From NCBI RefSeq assembly GCF_029227915.1, contig NC_079879.1:16056001-16120000 (forward strand): DNA of 64,000 nucleotides. The letters are read 5' to 3'. Below the pieces are notes generated by a model, which was not told the DNA's origin, ran no database searches, and saw only the letters and a program-made list of their open reading frames with translations. This stretch comes from Hydractinia symbiolongicarpus. Taxonomy: Eukaryota; Cnidaria; Hydrozoa; Anthoathecata; Hydractiniidae. Positions 20,338-28,953 of the stretch are shown piece by piece (within the stretch, counting starts at the first letter, position 1; each line of letters begins with the position of its first letter). A program made the position numbers and the translations under genes.

Positions 20338-20383
20338 GCAACCACAAGTTTCGTGTATACCCGTGGGTATACATGAAGAATAA

Positions 20384-20982
20384 ATGACCTTGGATATTAT
20401 ACTACAGCCGCACACAGCGATTTTCACCGGACCCACCTCATGTGGTAAAACTCAAATAGTACTAGATCTCCAGAGAATGAGTACAGAGGACACTGCCATA
20501 ATATAGTAGTTTTGTGCCCCACCTTGCGGTTCAATAGAACTTATCTGGAAAAACCATCGCTTTGGAAAGATGATTATGTGTTCTTGATCGAGCCAAAGGA
20601 CCAGTTATTAGAATGGATTGAGAAAATGTCGTCTCTGCTGGCAGGTGAAGGCACGCTCTTTATCGTTGATGATATAATTTCGGATGAATCTCTCGACAAA
20701 CGAAGGCAACCCTTACTTGAGCTCGCAATATCTGGGAGACATCGTCGGCACAGCCTTTGGCTTCTCACACAATCATTTACAGCTTTGCCTAAAAATCTCC
20801 GTCGGCAAAAGAAGTAGTTGCTCTTGTGGTACCCGCACGAGAGATCGGACCTCAAATTGATTGATGAAGAAACCAACATAATTAACGACTGGAATCCAAT
20901 CAAAAATCAACTCAGGAGATCCAAACATGCCTGTTTGTATATTAGGCTTGAGCATCCTAGGGCCTGGAGTGTTCTAGAATAA
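20384..20982 (+). pseudogene. FtsK/HerA-type packaging ATPase (Polinton-2)
   Basis: ATG 20384 (MTLDIILQPHTAIF) leads into Walker A FTGPTSCGKT. After a frameshift near 20,490-20,510 the frame of 20,512-20,817 carries Walker B GTLFIVDDI and the signature LELAISGRHRRHSLWLLTQSF. A TAG at 20,815-20,817 interrupts the frame, which then runs on to TAA 20,980-20,982 through LLLWYPHERSDL and RRSKHACLYI. Total length of about 200 codons agrees with Polinton packaging ATPases. It would translocate DNA into the capsid. The following gene starts at the next base. Confidence 0.88.
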
Positions 20983-21674
20983 ATGTCATATATAAGAACA
21001 TTAGAAAGGCAATTGGAAAATTGTCATAAAGAAATGGACAGGATACCACATTTGGAATCTCAACCGGAGGCTCTTGATGAAGAGCTAAGGGATGCACTGG
21101 AGAGGGTAAGGTATCAGAGGAACACCATGTATTTTTTCATATTCATGTCCCTAATGCGTCTAACGCATGGTCCAAGGTAGTAACCGGAGACGATGCTTTC
21201 GTGACCCTGGATGATGCATTGGAGATTGCGCATAGATCTAGAAAACCAAGGGCTCTTGAGATTATGAAATGGCTTGCGATGAAGGGTATCAAAAAATTAC
21301 AAAATGAAATAGAAGAATATCGTCAAGCCCTGGCCATACTCAACGATGATCTCCAGGAGAGAGAAAACCAGCTCGACCTACGGGCATTAAAGATTGCGGA
21401 AATTCGTGATCGGTATGTTCCTAATGGTTATCATCCCTATGATAATGTGATATGTATTATTGACAAAAACTATCCTAATGAATGTGGGAAAAAAGGCCAA
21501 CACCCTTATTACATTATTCGTTGTCAGCGCAGATCTCTAAACGATCAGCTTCGTACCCTACGGGATATGTATCCAGATATGATCGAGAGAAATCCAATAT
21601 GTGATGATCCAAATGCCGTACATACATGGAATAGGTTCAGGGATGATAATCTCGGTGTAGCTAATTCATTGTGA
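20983..21674 (+). pseudogene. BRO/MSV199 C-terminal-like protein (Polinton-2)
   Basis: ATG 20983 follows the ATPase stop directly. The first part has a coiled coil (RTLERQLENCHKEMDR...ALDEELRDALERV); a frameshift at about 21,140-21,200 leads to the second frame, with another coiled coil (QNEIEEYRQALAILNDDLQERENQL) and a compact C-terminal domain: VICIIDKN, HPYYIIRCQRRSLNDQL, NAVHTWNRFRDD. The YYxIRCQRRSLN...AVHxWNRF pattern is like the C-terminal domain of iridovirus/entomopoxvirus MSV199/BRO-type proteins. It pairs functionally with the BRO-N fragment of Polinton-1. Confidence 0.55.
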
Positions 21675-21786
21675 AATCATTTTAGTTTACCAGATGACGC
21701 CACGCGTGAGCTACTTGAAGGGTTGTATGATATCGATATGTCATAATATGTTTTGTGTGTTATGAACACACAAAAATCGAGAAATA

Positions 21787-22788
21787 TTACCATTCTTTCC
21801 CATGGTCAGGGGGTAATTCTACATCCTCGGGTACTAGCATTAATTCTTCTCCCACAAAGTTTCTATCAGGTCCATCTGCCAAATAGTACAGGAGACGTGT
21901 ACCAGTCACTACACGGTCCAGTCTATACGTCTCTTTGCTATACCAGGAATCCGTAGCCCTTCTCCGAGCATCACCATGCTCTTCGCCGGGTTGAAAGAGG
22001 TACAAATATAAGCCGTCTTCTGGTAACGGGTTTGCCTCGGGGTATTCCTCGCTTTTCGCGAGTGGTACGTCATCGAGCCTAATTGCTTTTGAAGGTTTCA
22101 TACCGATCATGCTCGTTTTGGTGTTGTTCATGCTTTTCACGATAGTGTACAAATGTTTCACCCATGTGGTACTGGTTTCGTCAGATGCAAGCTCCTGTGC
22201 ATCTTGAGGTTTAAAGAGCCTTTCCGCTAGTACTTTGTTGTAGGACTCGTCAAACGCCGTGAAGGTATGATGGTATTTGGTGGTTGCCCGCTTGATCTCG
22301 ACATTTTTGCTTTCAAGCAGCCTCGTCACGTCCGACTTGAACTCACTGCCGTTGTCACATTGGAAGATACTCGGATATCGGAGAGGTCCTGCTTCGTAGA
22401 TGTCTTTGAGCATGTCGGCGACTTCACTAGCTTTCTTGGTTCTAAGTGGTCTTGCCACTCTGTAGCGAGATGCCGCGTCAATGCCTGTGAGTATATATTT
22501 GTATGTATTTTCATACAGCTTGTCATGTGGCATATAGAGTAGTTCGAATTGAAGCATTTCGTTCGGCTTTGTAATGGTGAAATGTGGGTAATTGATCTTT
22601 TTTGGACCCTTGATATGTCGGAGCCAAGCAATTTGCCGAGTTAGCCAATGTATGACTTTCTTTTTGGAAAGATCACTCTGCTTGGAGAGTAGAGTCATAG
22701 CCTGACGTCCAGTCCATAAATGTTCTGGTTGATAGTATATTTTGCTTAATTTTTCCGCTTCTTCTTGAGTAACGACATGTTTTGACAT
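21787..22788 (-). CDS. INT: Retroviral-type integrase (Polinton-2)
   Basis: Open 333-residue frame from ATG 22,786-22,788. Residues 1-85 hold the N-terminal region with YQPEHLWTGRQAM and KKKVIHWLTRQIAWLRH; residues ~90-250 are the rve core: YKYILTGIDAASRYR, Asp in FQCDNGSEF, Glu in FDESYNKVLAERLF. The C-terminal ~70 residues form a chromodomain/SH3-like tail (VVTGTRLLYYLADGPDR). The position of the first catalytic Asp (normally xADLLYMP) is Glu in FELLYMPHD, and the Glu-containing motif is altered from the usual VERFN. So the frame is intact but the active site probably is not. Integrase mediates insertion and would have made the TACATA duplication. Confidence 0.92.
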   Translation of the reverse strand: MSKHVVTQEEAEKLSKIYYQPEHLWTGRQAMTLLSKQSDLSKKKVIHWLTRQIAWLRHIKGPKKINYPHFTITKPNEMLQFELLYMPHDKLYENTYKYILTGIDAASRYRVARPLRTKKASEVADMLKDIYEAGPLRYPSIFQCDNGSEFKSDVTRLLESKNVEIKRATTKYHHTFTAFDESYNKVLAERLFKPQDAQELASDETSTTWVKHLYTIVKSMNNTKTSMIGMKPSKAIRLDDVPLAKSEEYPEANPLPEDGLYLYLFQPGEEHGDARRRATDSWYSKETYRLDRVVTGTRLLYYLADGPDRNFVGEELMLVPEDVELPPDHGKEW

Positions 22789-22821
22789 GTTTAAAAAACG
22801 TCAAAAAAATGTCAAAAACGA

Positions 22822-23216
22822 TTACGCCCACTTATTGGCTACGAACCCGAGGAGAGCTAGGGACCCGAGAATGAACGTGAGTTCACCGTCTTGTTGTCTT
22901 TTGCTCGGCGTGTAAAAATCAGATAATTTCGGAGCCTTCTCAATCGTTGCAATAAAGTATTGTCGCATACCTTCATCGAGCTCTTTGAGACTCTGCCCCG
23001 CAGCACGTTGTTCCTCACGTCTTTTATTGTACCAGTCGATCTTTGCCTGTCTGTCACGATCCATTGAGATTGTGCAGCTTGAAGCTTTTCAACCGCCTCG
23101 TCATGGCGTTTCCTCTCGGCCTCCCCATGACCCGATAGTTTACTGAACAAATAGTTTGAGCCTGAAAATGCGATCGCATTATTATCGCCCCTCCCTATAA
23201 TCGCGAGACTTGCCAT
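22822..23216 (-). pseudogene. 'SDFYTPS' membrane-anchored Polinton protein
   Basis: ATG 23,214-23,216 starts MASLAIIGRGDN, then NYLFSKLSGHGEAERKRHDEAVEKLQAAQSQW; a frameshift at about 23,060 moves into the frame starting MDRDRQAKIDWYNKRREEQ, a long charged helix, then PKLSDFYTPS and a C-terminal membrane helix LTFILGSLALLGFVANKWA. The same C-terminal motif and helix occur at 7,100-7,286 in Polinton-1. It sits between the capsid and integrase genes on the same strand. The coiled, membrane-anchored layout suggests a virion-associated protein; role unknown. Confidence 0.65.
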
Positions 23217-23361
23217 TTATTTTGTAAATCCAAGACCTACAAAAACAAATTTTGATGTTCTTAATATTCAACACTATGGAAACGCCCATCCAGAATGTTA
23301 AGCTGCCCGTCCATCAACAACTACACATAGCATCGTATATCCCCAGTTCCGTCAGCTTATT

Positions 23362-24472
23362 TGGTCATATGAAGCGTAATACCATCGCTAAGCCTTTTCA
23401 AGGGCCTTCCGCTACCGTGTAGGCTGTGGTCGGGGCTTGATCGAAAGTCGATAAAGAGGGCGTATCTTTCCGTGAAAAATTGACATTTCAAACATTTCAA
23501 CGATTTGCTCTAGGTGATCCCGAGGAACCATCGAATGGGAAAAAAGCTGATTAGGCTCGCCCTCTATCGTGACACTGACCGATGTTATCTTCGAATTGTA
23601 GAATTTCTCATTGTTACCAGCATAGGTTTTGACCACTGCAGGGTCCTGAAATAGGAGTAAAACACCTCTAAGGCTCTTGCTTGGCTTATCTAATTGAAGA
23701 TTGTAACTTGTGTCAGCTTTTTTCATGGTTATAACCTTGCTGCGGAGTATACGTTCATAAGGCAGGGCGAGACGGCTGTATCTCGACATCATAGCGCTCG
23801 CTAATTCTTCGTTTGTCACCTTGTCGAATTGTAAGCAAATGTTGGTAATTTTATAAGCGCTATCAGCTGGCTTGGCTGCCGTGCTTCCAACGGCTGAGGT
23901 TCCTGAATCTTTGATGACTTGGTCATTCCCACCTGATAGAAGGGCAAGTCTCTAGTGAGTTCGAACATGGAGCCAAGAGGTATTGCGAAGGTCTTTCCAT
24001 ACGCTGCAGCAATCGCTTTTTCTTCGTCCGTTCCAACATGGTCAGACGCCCCTACCTGCAACGCCCTTACGGTGCCGTCGTTGGGATTAATGCCTTGAAG
24101 GATCAGGTTATTCTCGCGCTCAAATTTGGGCAACCAGAGAACTCTATACACTGCGAGTATGTTGTAGTCGGTGATATTCTGAATTTCATTCGCATTCAGG
24201 GTGATGCGGAGATTTTGCACTAATGCTTTGCCGACATTGCTCACAATTGTACGCTTGGTGTTTGTGCCAGTCAATTCCAAGTCAAACAGCAACTTGATTG
24301 AGCCGGGAAAAATTACATCATTCTCACAAAGATTGGGCACATCAACGTAAAGGTCCTCATTTTGATTAATTGTGGATGGCACGTGAAAGACCTTTACTCT
24401 CTGCCTCTTGCCTTTCATTGCCAACATAGTCTTGATTTCCTTGTGAGGATCTAATTTACCAAAGATACTCAT
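23362..24472 (-). pseudogene. Major capsid (double jelly-roll type) protein, frameshifted
   Basis: ATG 24,470-24,472. First frame (23,816-24,472): VFHVPSTINQNEDLYVDVPNL, IFPGSIKLLFDLEL, IVSNVGKALVQNLRITLNANEI and the YRVLWLPKFEREN motif characteristic of Polinton/adintovirus hexons. The frame changes between 23,850 and 23,950, and the second (23,412-23,819) continues with LASAMMSRY, LRSKVITMKK and a VSVTIEGEPNQLFSHSM motif. A further shift near 23,450 appears to carry the true C-terminus to about 23,362. At ~370 residues it is shorter than most Polinton MCPs but the core motifs are in order. It would self-assemble into an icosahedral shell; this copy cannot. Confidence 0.85.
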
Positions 24473-24501
24473 TTATTTAGGTAGGTTGATGGTTGAAATA
24501 A

Positions 24502-24969
24502 ATGGCTGATAATCCGGGATTTGAAGATGATTTTACGCCAGAACAAGATATAGAAGAGAAGTCTGAAGAGTTTAGCACCGAGAGTGAGATCCTTCGACCC
24601 GAGGATATTCCCACTACAACCTCAACACCTTCACGAGGCGGCCTCACTGACACTGCAAGGCATGAACTACTAACATCAAAGGTTGATGGCTTATACGAAG
24701 CTCTTAGTGAGGAGCTCGGTCAATCACTCGCGAGACATTATGATGACTTTGAAATGGATGGTAATCAGCTTACCTATGATGGGATAGAGCTCACGAAAAG
24801 GAATGGTGAGTTGAGGGCAGTTGGAGTGATAAAGGCACGCTTAGGTGTTGGTAGGTTGCGAGCTCTGGGGTTTACCGACTATACCACACCACACAAAAGC
24901 AGTAAAAATATGGCGCAGGGACTCCTTAACGAGATTGTTCATGTTGAAGAGAAGGCTGATGACATCTAA
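24502..24969 (+). CDS. 155-aa conserved Polinton protein (acidic N-terminus)
   Basis: ATG 24502, divergent from the capsid gene with a 29-bp gap, so the two may share a bidirectional promoter. Residues 1-45 are acidic and Thr/Pro-rich (FEDDFTPEQDIEEKSEE), followed by a globular part with KVDGLYEALSEELGQS, FEMDGNQLTYDGIELT and RFGG-like KARLGVGRLRALGFTDYT. No membrane helix. The stop overlaps the next ATG by none (adjacent). Unknown function; capsid-associated or assembly scaffold possible from position. Confidence 0.5.
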   Translation: MADNPGFEDDFTPEQDIEEKSEEFSTESEILRPEDIPTTTSTPSRGGLTDTARHELLTSKVDGLYEALSEELGQSLARHYDDFEMDGNQLTYDGIELTKRNGELRAVGVIKARLGVGRLRALGFTDYTTPHKSSKNMAQGLLNEIVHVEEKADDI

Positions 24970-25601
24970 ATGTTGCCATTGCTCGAGAATGTTCTAGATG
25001 AAACGAAGAACCTTATGAAGGATACTTCGTTTACAGAGGTTTTGTACGAACGTGAAAGAAGGGGGTTTAAGCTCGAGCTTCAATTGTCAGCGGTAAACTG
25101 AAGAGGTTAAAGACAAAGAAAGCTACACCAGGTGTATCCGAGGAGCAACAAAAATTTTGGGCTAAGGATATCCACAATCAGCTGAAGGTGATTAAGGAGA
25201 CCCTCATGAAAATAGCTGAGGAGGACACATCGCTAAGGGAGAAGCTGACCATTTTGTTCAAAGAGCAGGGGCTCACTATCGCGAGCATCGTTTCTGTTGT
25301 TGGTCTTCTGGTATCTACCATCGTGCTCGCTGTCACTGGAGGAAGTGCAGGCGCCGTAGGAAGTACAAGAGGAGGTAGCAAAGGGTTTGTTCAAAAGCAG
25401 CTGGAGAGACTGGAAGAATTCCTGAAGTATCTAGCAGGCACGGCTGGGGCCGCATTACCAGGGATTATTGGAAGCGTGGTCTCGTTCTTTTTCAGAGTTG
25501 CAGCGAGAGTTGTCGAATATGTAGCGAAGCACTTGTATATGGCCTTGGCTGCCGCCGTGGCTATTGTTGTTGCGTATGTAAGTAACAGGAAGAATAGATG
25601 A
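24970..25601 (+). pseudogene. Polinton 'ALPGIIGS' hydrophobic protein (Polinton-2)
   Basis: ATG 24970 immediately follows the previous stop. The first frame ends at 25,101; after a frameshift the next frame has a basic KRLKTKKA stretch, EEQQKFWAKDIHNQLK helix, EKLTILFKEQGLTIASIVSVVG, a membrane segment (LLVSTIVLAVTGG), a Gly-rich linker, the amphipathic QLERLEEFLKYLAGTAG, then ALPGIIGSVVSFFF and a second membrane segment (MALAAAVAIVVAYV) before SNRKNR. Collinear with 3,414-4,212 of Polinton-1 and clearly homologous. Function unknown. Confidence 0.7.
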
Positions 25602-25632
25602 AAAGTCTAATGTGTTGAACAACATACTAGAC

Positions 25633-26731
25633 CTATTTCTTCATCCATATATACACAAGGATTAGTCCTACTCCTACCGTAACCAACGTAGCTTTGGTAT
25701 CCTCATGCTGTCTATAGGCTTCCTTGGTATCAGGCGTGTTTTTCTCGATATGTTGCCTAGGAGGTATGGTGAAGGATGCCTTATGTTTGACAATAGCTTT
25801 GGTATTCAGATCTAGCTCCACCCCCACGCCTATGTTAGATGGTGTAATTAGAATATTATTGTTATACCCCACAATCCTTCCAATGCGAAGATCCATGTTG
25901 AGGGAAGCATGTAGACGCTGGACATCACGGCAAATTTTACTGGAGTTCGTGCGTACTGTAATACCTTTTGAAACTCATTGATGTCTTGACCTATTTTTCC
26001 TCACGTTGAACCATGGTCTGCAATAAGATTTGTCTCGCTGTATAATTATCGGCGTTAGAGCCTAGGATAGAGGTCTTTGCACTCGCTAGAGATCCTAGCA
26101 ATAAGACAACATAGACGCAAATACTTTCACTTAGCTTGGTCAGACCTTCTGATGTCAGACCCTGGCTAGTGAGAGTGATAAACTTGGCCCAATCTCCATT
26201 AACCTGCGGCCACCATCTACCATTTGTTAGCAATGACGTCAGGGCTTTGAACTTATAGAGGCTATTAGGATCCGCACCGTGTTCGCGGCATACCTGGGCG
26301 TATCCAGATGTGGAGTATGGGTTCTCATACTCCAAAAATCCTCCTTCGTATGGCATGGGCACTATCATTCTAGCGAGAATACGTCTCATGTGGTAGTACG
26401 CGTGGAATTTAAAAATTGAATTGACGAGGGGTACGGAGCCACTCACGTGTTTGGCAAAGATGCCTAATGCAGTGGTTGCGCAATGACAAGTAAAATTCAC
26501 CTGGATATTCCAATAGTTCAAGGCTTGTCCCTTCCAATTTACACTCACAGGATCGTTCAACAGGGTAGTGGGGACTTTGATAGGATACTTGGTGAACCGC
26601 GGGAATGCCACGGAAATGTGCTGAGTCGTAGACACATAGAGGTCCTGATGCTCCAAGTTATTTACACCGAGAGGCCACTCACCTCTGTTTGACTTGTACT
26701 TTGCCTTGGGATTATGGCTATATATATTCAT
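25633..26731 (-). pseudogene. Candidate virion protein (Polinton-2)
   Basis: I take ATG 26,729-26,731 (MNIYSHNPKAKYKS) over the upstream hydrophobic extension. First frame to 25,991: DLYVSTTQHISVAF, LNYWNIQVNFTCHCATTALGIFAKHV, IFKFHAYYHMRRIL, YAQVCREHG, and SQGLTSEGLTKLSESICVYVVLLLGS. A frame change at about 25,900-25,990 leads to the C-terminal frame (25,633-25,896) with LRIGRIVGYNNNILITPSNIG and a final membrane helix (LVTVGVGLILVYIW). The same protein is at 4,232-5,095. A C-terminal membrane anchor on a large conserved protein divergent to the next plus-strand ORF fits a minor capsid or entry-related role, not proven. Confidence 0.6.
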
Positions 26732-26762
26732 ATTTGTTATAACAAACAAGAAGCAGTTATAT

Positions 26763-27182
26763 GTTACGAACATAGAGAACCCTACGATATTTGAGGATTA
26801 CCTAAGGCAGGACACGAGGATAGCTCTGAAGTCGATCAATATTAGACCTAGGTTTGTGAACCTCTTCACTAAGAGCGAGATCAACATTCATAAAGCAGGG
26901 TCTAAGCCGACGGAAGTCGGGGATTTGGAAGTCTCCATCTCGATTGCGCCGGGTTTGTATAGAATCGAGGATCTCGCGACCATAATCAGCGACCAAGCGG
27001 GAGGGAGGATCAAGCTCTTCGTACTCAGAAACGAGGTATGTAGACTCCGTGTCAACGATGGATACGATGTGATAATTGATCAAGCACTGCAGGATCTTAT
27101 GGGACGGGCCTTCGATAACAAAGTAAAATTTACTAAAGGCGACTATGATGCATCTACAAAACAGACGTTCACCAGACAATAA
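26763..27182 (+). CDS. Small conserved Polinton protein, start lost
   Basis: Open frame to TAA 27,180-27,182; the only in-frame starts are weak non-ATG codons near 26,694, so the original ATG has probably mutated near 26,760, where homology begins (LYVTNIENP). Features: DTRIALKSINIRPRFVNLF, then GDLEVSISIAPGLYRIEDLATIIS and IKLFVLRNEVCRLRV, all strongly strand-forming. It is divergent from the candidate virion protein and overlaps its 5' flank. Related by position and the GLYRIEDL pattern to 5,250-5,648. Confidence 0.5.
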   Translation, partial: VTNIENPTIFEDYLRQDTRIALKSINIRPRFVNLFTKSEINIHKAGSKPTEVGDLEVSISIAPGLYRIEDLATIISDQAGGRIKLFVLRNEVCRLRVNDGYDVIIDQALQDLMGRAFDNKVKFTKGDYDASTKQTFTRQ

Positions 27183-27227
27183 GAATCCTTTCGTTGGTAT
27201 AACCATACATTTGCTTATAGAATAAAT

Positions 27228-27400
27228 ATGACAGATATTACTAAGCTTTATCCGAGCCTACCGCCGAGTGCACCTGATCAAGAAAATAACGAAAGTCAGG
27301 TCTATCGTCTCAAAAAGATCAAGGAGATCGAAATATACCTAAGAAATGAAGTCAAACAACGTGAAAAGCTGTCGAAAAAATTTGGTATGCATGGAACGTG
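27228..27400 (+). pseudogene. N-terminal fragment of a conserved Polinton protein
   Basis: ATG 27228 begins MTDITKLYPSLPPSAPDQ followed by YRLKKIKEIEIYLRNEVKQREKLSKKF, a charged helix. This start is typical of a Polinton protein that continues with hydrophobic segments. Here, from about 27,390, the frame runs antisense through the minus-strand SAP gene (27,416-27,652), so the rest of the gene is probably deleted although the frame stays open to 27,725. Confidence 0.5.
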
Positions 27401-27415
27401 GGTACACTACATGGA

Positions 27416-27652
27416 TCACGGGCTATTAGCAATAAGCGAGTATCGTTTCTGTTTTGTTTCCAAGCATCTGATATATGAGTCCAGAAATTTCATAGCCGCG
27501 ATATCCGAGCATGGCTTGCAGTATGGACCATCGGTCTGTGCTGAAGCATCCTTGTATTTGACCTTTCGAATCGCGGTTATGATTTCACCTTTTTTCATAG
27601 TAGAATATCCGCGTATACCCAGCTCCTTTGCCTCTTTTTTCAAATCATTCAT
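27416..27652 (-). CDS. 78-aa SAP-domain protein (Polinton-2)
   Basis: ATG 27,650-27,652. N-terminus MNDLKKEAKELGIRGYSTMKKGEIITAI is a SAP-type helix-turn-helix, the same kind as at the start of PolB (15,153). It is followed by ASAQTDGPYCKPCSD with a CxxC pair. Open frame. SAP domains bind AT-rich DNA and structured DNA; a role in terminal binding, transcription or packaging is plausible. Confidence 0.6.
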   Translation of the reverse strand: MNDLKKEAKELGIRGYSTMKKGEIITAIRKVKYKDASAQTDGPYCKPCSDIAAMKFLDSYIRCLETKQKRYSLIANSP

Positions 27653-27816
27653 AGTTTACAATGTTGTATACAAAATATATCGGGTTTTACTATACCACAA
27701 CGAATGGTTCCTCTTCGTTATCTGAATCAATAAGATGCCTGGTCTTTAAGGATTGTTGAACAGGCTTATATTTACATTCCTCCAAAAGGACCTGGATGTA
27801 ATGCTTATTCCCTTGT

Positions 27817-28023
27817 TTATAAATACTGGATATTTTTAAAATGCAGATGCATTCGCAAGGTTTCTTTAGTGGTACTGCTTGGTCGTAGAAATACGACCGT
27901 TATATACATAATATAGTGTTGCCAGCACAGCATTTTTTGTTTTATGATTAACCCCCGTCCACACTTCTCGCATCTATCATATTTATCAAGATCAATCCCG
28001 CATTCGTCGCAATACTCAGTCAT
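27817..28023 (-). CDS. 68-aa cysteine-rich protein (Polinton-2)
   Basis: ATG 28,021-28,023. The N-terminal 35 residues contain YCDECGIDLDKYDRCEKCGRG and a later Cys-Trp-Gln-His, a zinc-ribbon-like set of two CxxC knuckles. After about residue 38 the sequence loses conserved character. A cysteine-rich micro-ORF also flanks the BRO-N gene in Polinton-1. Likely zinc-binding; function unknown. Confidence 0.45.
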   Translation of the reverse strand: MTEYCDECGIDLDKYDRCEKCGRGLIIKQKMLCWQHYIMYITVVFLRPSSTTKETLRMHLHFKNIQYL

Positions 28024-28067
28024 TTATTTAATAGAACTCTGGTAACTAGCAATTTTGGAATTTCCCA

Positions 28068-28336
28068 AATATTCTGTATAATAGCATATATAGTATATAT
28101 GCTATTGCGCATGCGTTGATGACGTCATATATCTTACATTTAATATTATATATTATTATTTGTATTAATATTATTATGTGTTGGTTATTGGCAGTTGATA
28201 TCATTTCATCTTATTTTGTGTTGTTTATTGGCATATTATATCATTTCATCTTACTTTGTGTTGGTTAATAGCAGATGACTTAGGGAATTTCTAATGATGT
28301 GCGTGCGCTGTGCCAGAACGAACATTTCTCTATCTC
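28068..28336. repeat. Right terminal inverted repeat of Polinton-2
   Basis: Complement of 14,867-15,090, longer because of an AT-rich insertion at about 28,130-28,165. The outermost ~45 bases (AACGAACATTTCTCTATCTC side) are nearly identical to the left end. Confidence 0.9.
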
Positions 28337-28550
28337 TACATACCCAGAATATGATTTTTTTATTGTGCCTGAGAATGTTTGTCGGGTCTTGCAAACAACA
28401 TAGCTTATGTGTTAACCCCTTCTTTAAAATAAATCTAAAAGGCGTCTGGGCCAAACATGGTCTCCTGCCCAATCTTGTGACACCCTGCCCAGTCTTAAGA
28501 CTGGCCGGTCAGTCTTAAGACTGGGCATATTTATGTCCAAAGATTGAACA

Positions 28551-28953
28551 GACGCTTGTAGGGACAAATTTTTATACCCCCCGCAGAGCGTAAGGCATTT
28601 GCTAAGAAAAACATGCAGCACACAGAGAATTATTCACTTTTTTCTTTGTATTAGCTATTATTATTATTATTATTATTATTCATATTTATTTACAGGTGTC
28701 CTAATCCTGTATATACAAGTATATAATAAATAATGTTAAAAATTTTAAAAATGATAAAAAAAATGTATTATCTATAAGACAAAAAATGAAATATACAAGA
28801 TAGTAGAATAGGCGAATGTGCTGGGATAGATAGATTCGACACCACACTGAAAAAGACATGAAGAGGAAAAACAAAACTGATGGAAAGGAGGTAATTAGAT
28901 GCAGAGGTAATTAGGTAATTAGACGCGACGCTGTGTGGGAACACAAGTAAAAT
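28551..28953. other. Repeat flank and LINE 3' region
   Basis: 28,551-28,645 (CGCTTGTAGGGACAAATTTTTATAC...GCAGAGCGTAAGGCATTTGC...) recurs inverted at 62,612-62,703, and its first part flanks MITE copy B, so it belongs to an older dispersed repeat. A 25-bp (ATT)n run at 28,656-28,680 is, on the minus strand, the microsatellite tail of the adjacent LINE fragment, and 28,690-28,953 would be its 3' untranslated region. No gene. Confidence 0.55.

Larger units (their letters stand above)
14867..28336. mobile_element. Polinton-2, 13.5-kb Polinton/Maverick
   Basis: Terminal inverted repeats of 225-270 bp begin AGAGATAGAGAAATGTTCG (AG start as in other Polintons) and the element is flanked by TACATA on both sides (14,861-14,866, 28,337-28,342), the 6-bp duplication made by Polinton integrases; the right end lacks one terminal T. 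Genes in order: SAP-PolB, four small genes and ATPase on plus, BRO-C-like on plus, integrase, SDFYTPS membrane protein and major capsid on minus, two on plus, candidate virion protein on minus, two on plus, two small genes on minus. Insertion into MITE copy A fixes both borders. Frameshifts and stops in most genes show it is inactive. Confidence 0.9.
13687..28550. mobile_element. MITE copy A (TGTTC...; ~650 bp) split by two insertions
   Basis: Pieces 13,687-14,112, about 14,815-14,866 and 28,343-28,550 align in order with the reverse complement of MITE copy B (52,330-52,822 plus 57,524-57,663). Shared landmarks: CCAATCTTGGAAC, the perfect palindrome CAGTCTTAAGACTG (repeated), the TAGCTAGC-rich middle, TGTGTCCAAAAACTGGCC and GTGCCTGAGAATGTTTGT. 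Removing the inserted CGATCGGG-MITE and Polinton-2 restores one collinear ~650-bp element. The last ~20 bp of the right end are missing or diverged. Confidence 0.8.

Noticed and set aside
21201-21674. Adenovirus-type cysteine protease of Polinton-2
   Set aside because: Considered because of position, but no His/Asp/Cys catalytic pattern is seen; the C-terminal motifs fit a BRO/MSV199-type domain better.
27390-27725. Extension of the plus-strand ORF from 27,228
   Set aside because: Beyond ~27,390 it runs antisense to the SAP-domain gene, whose sense strand has the recognisable motif.
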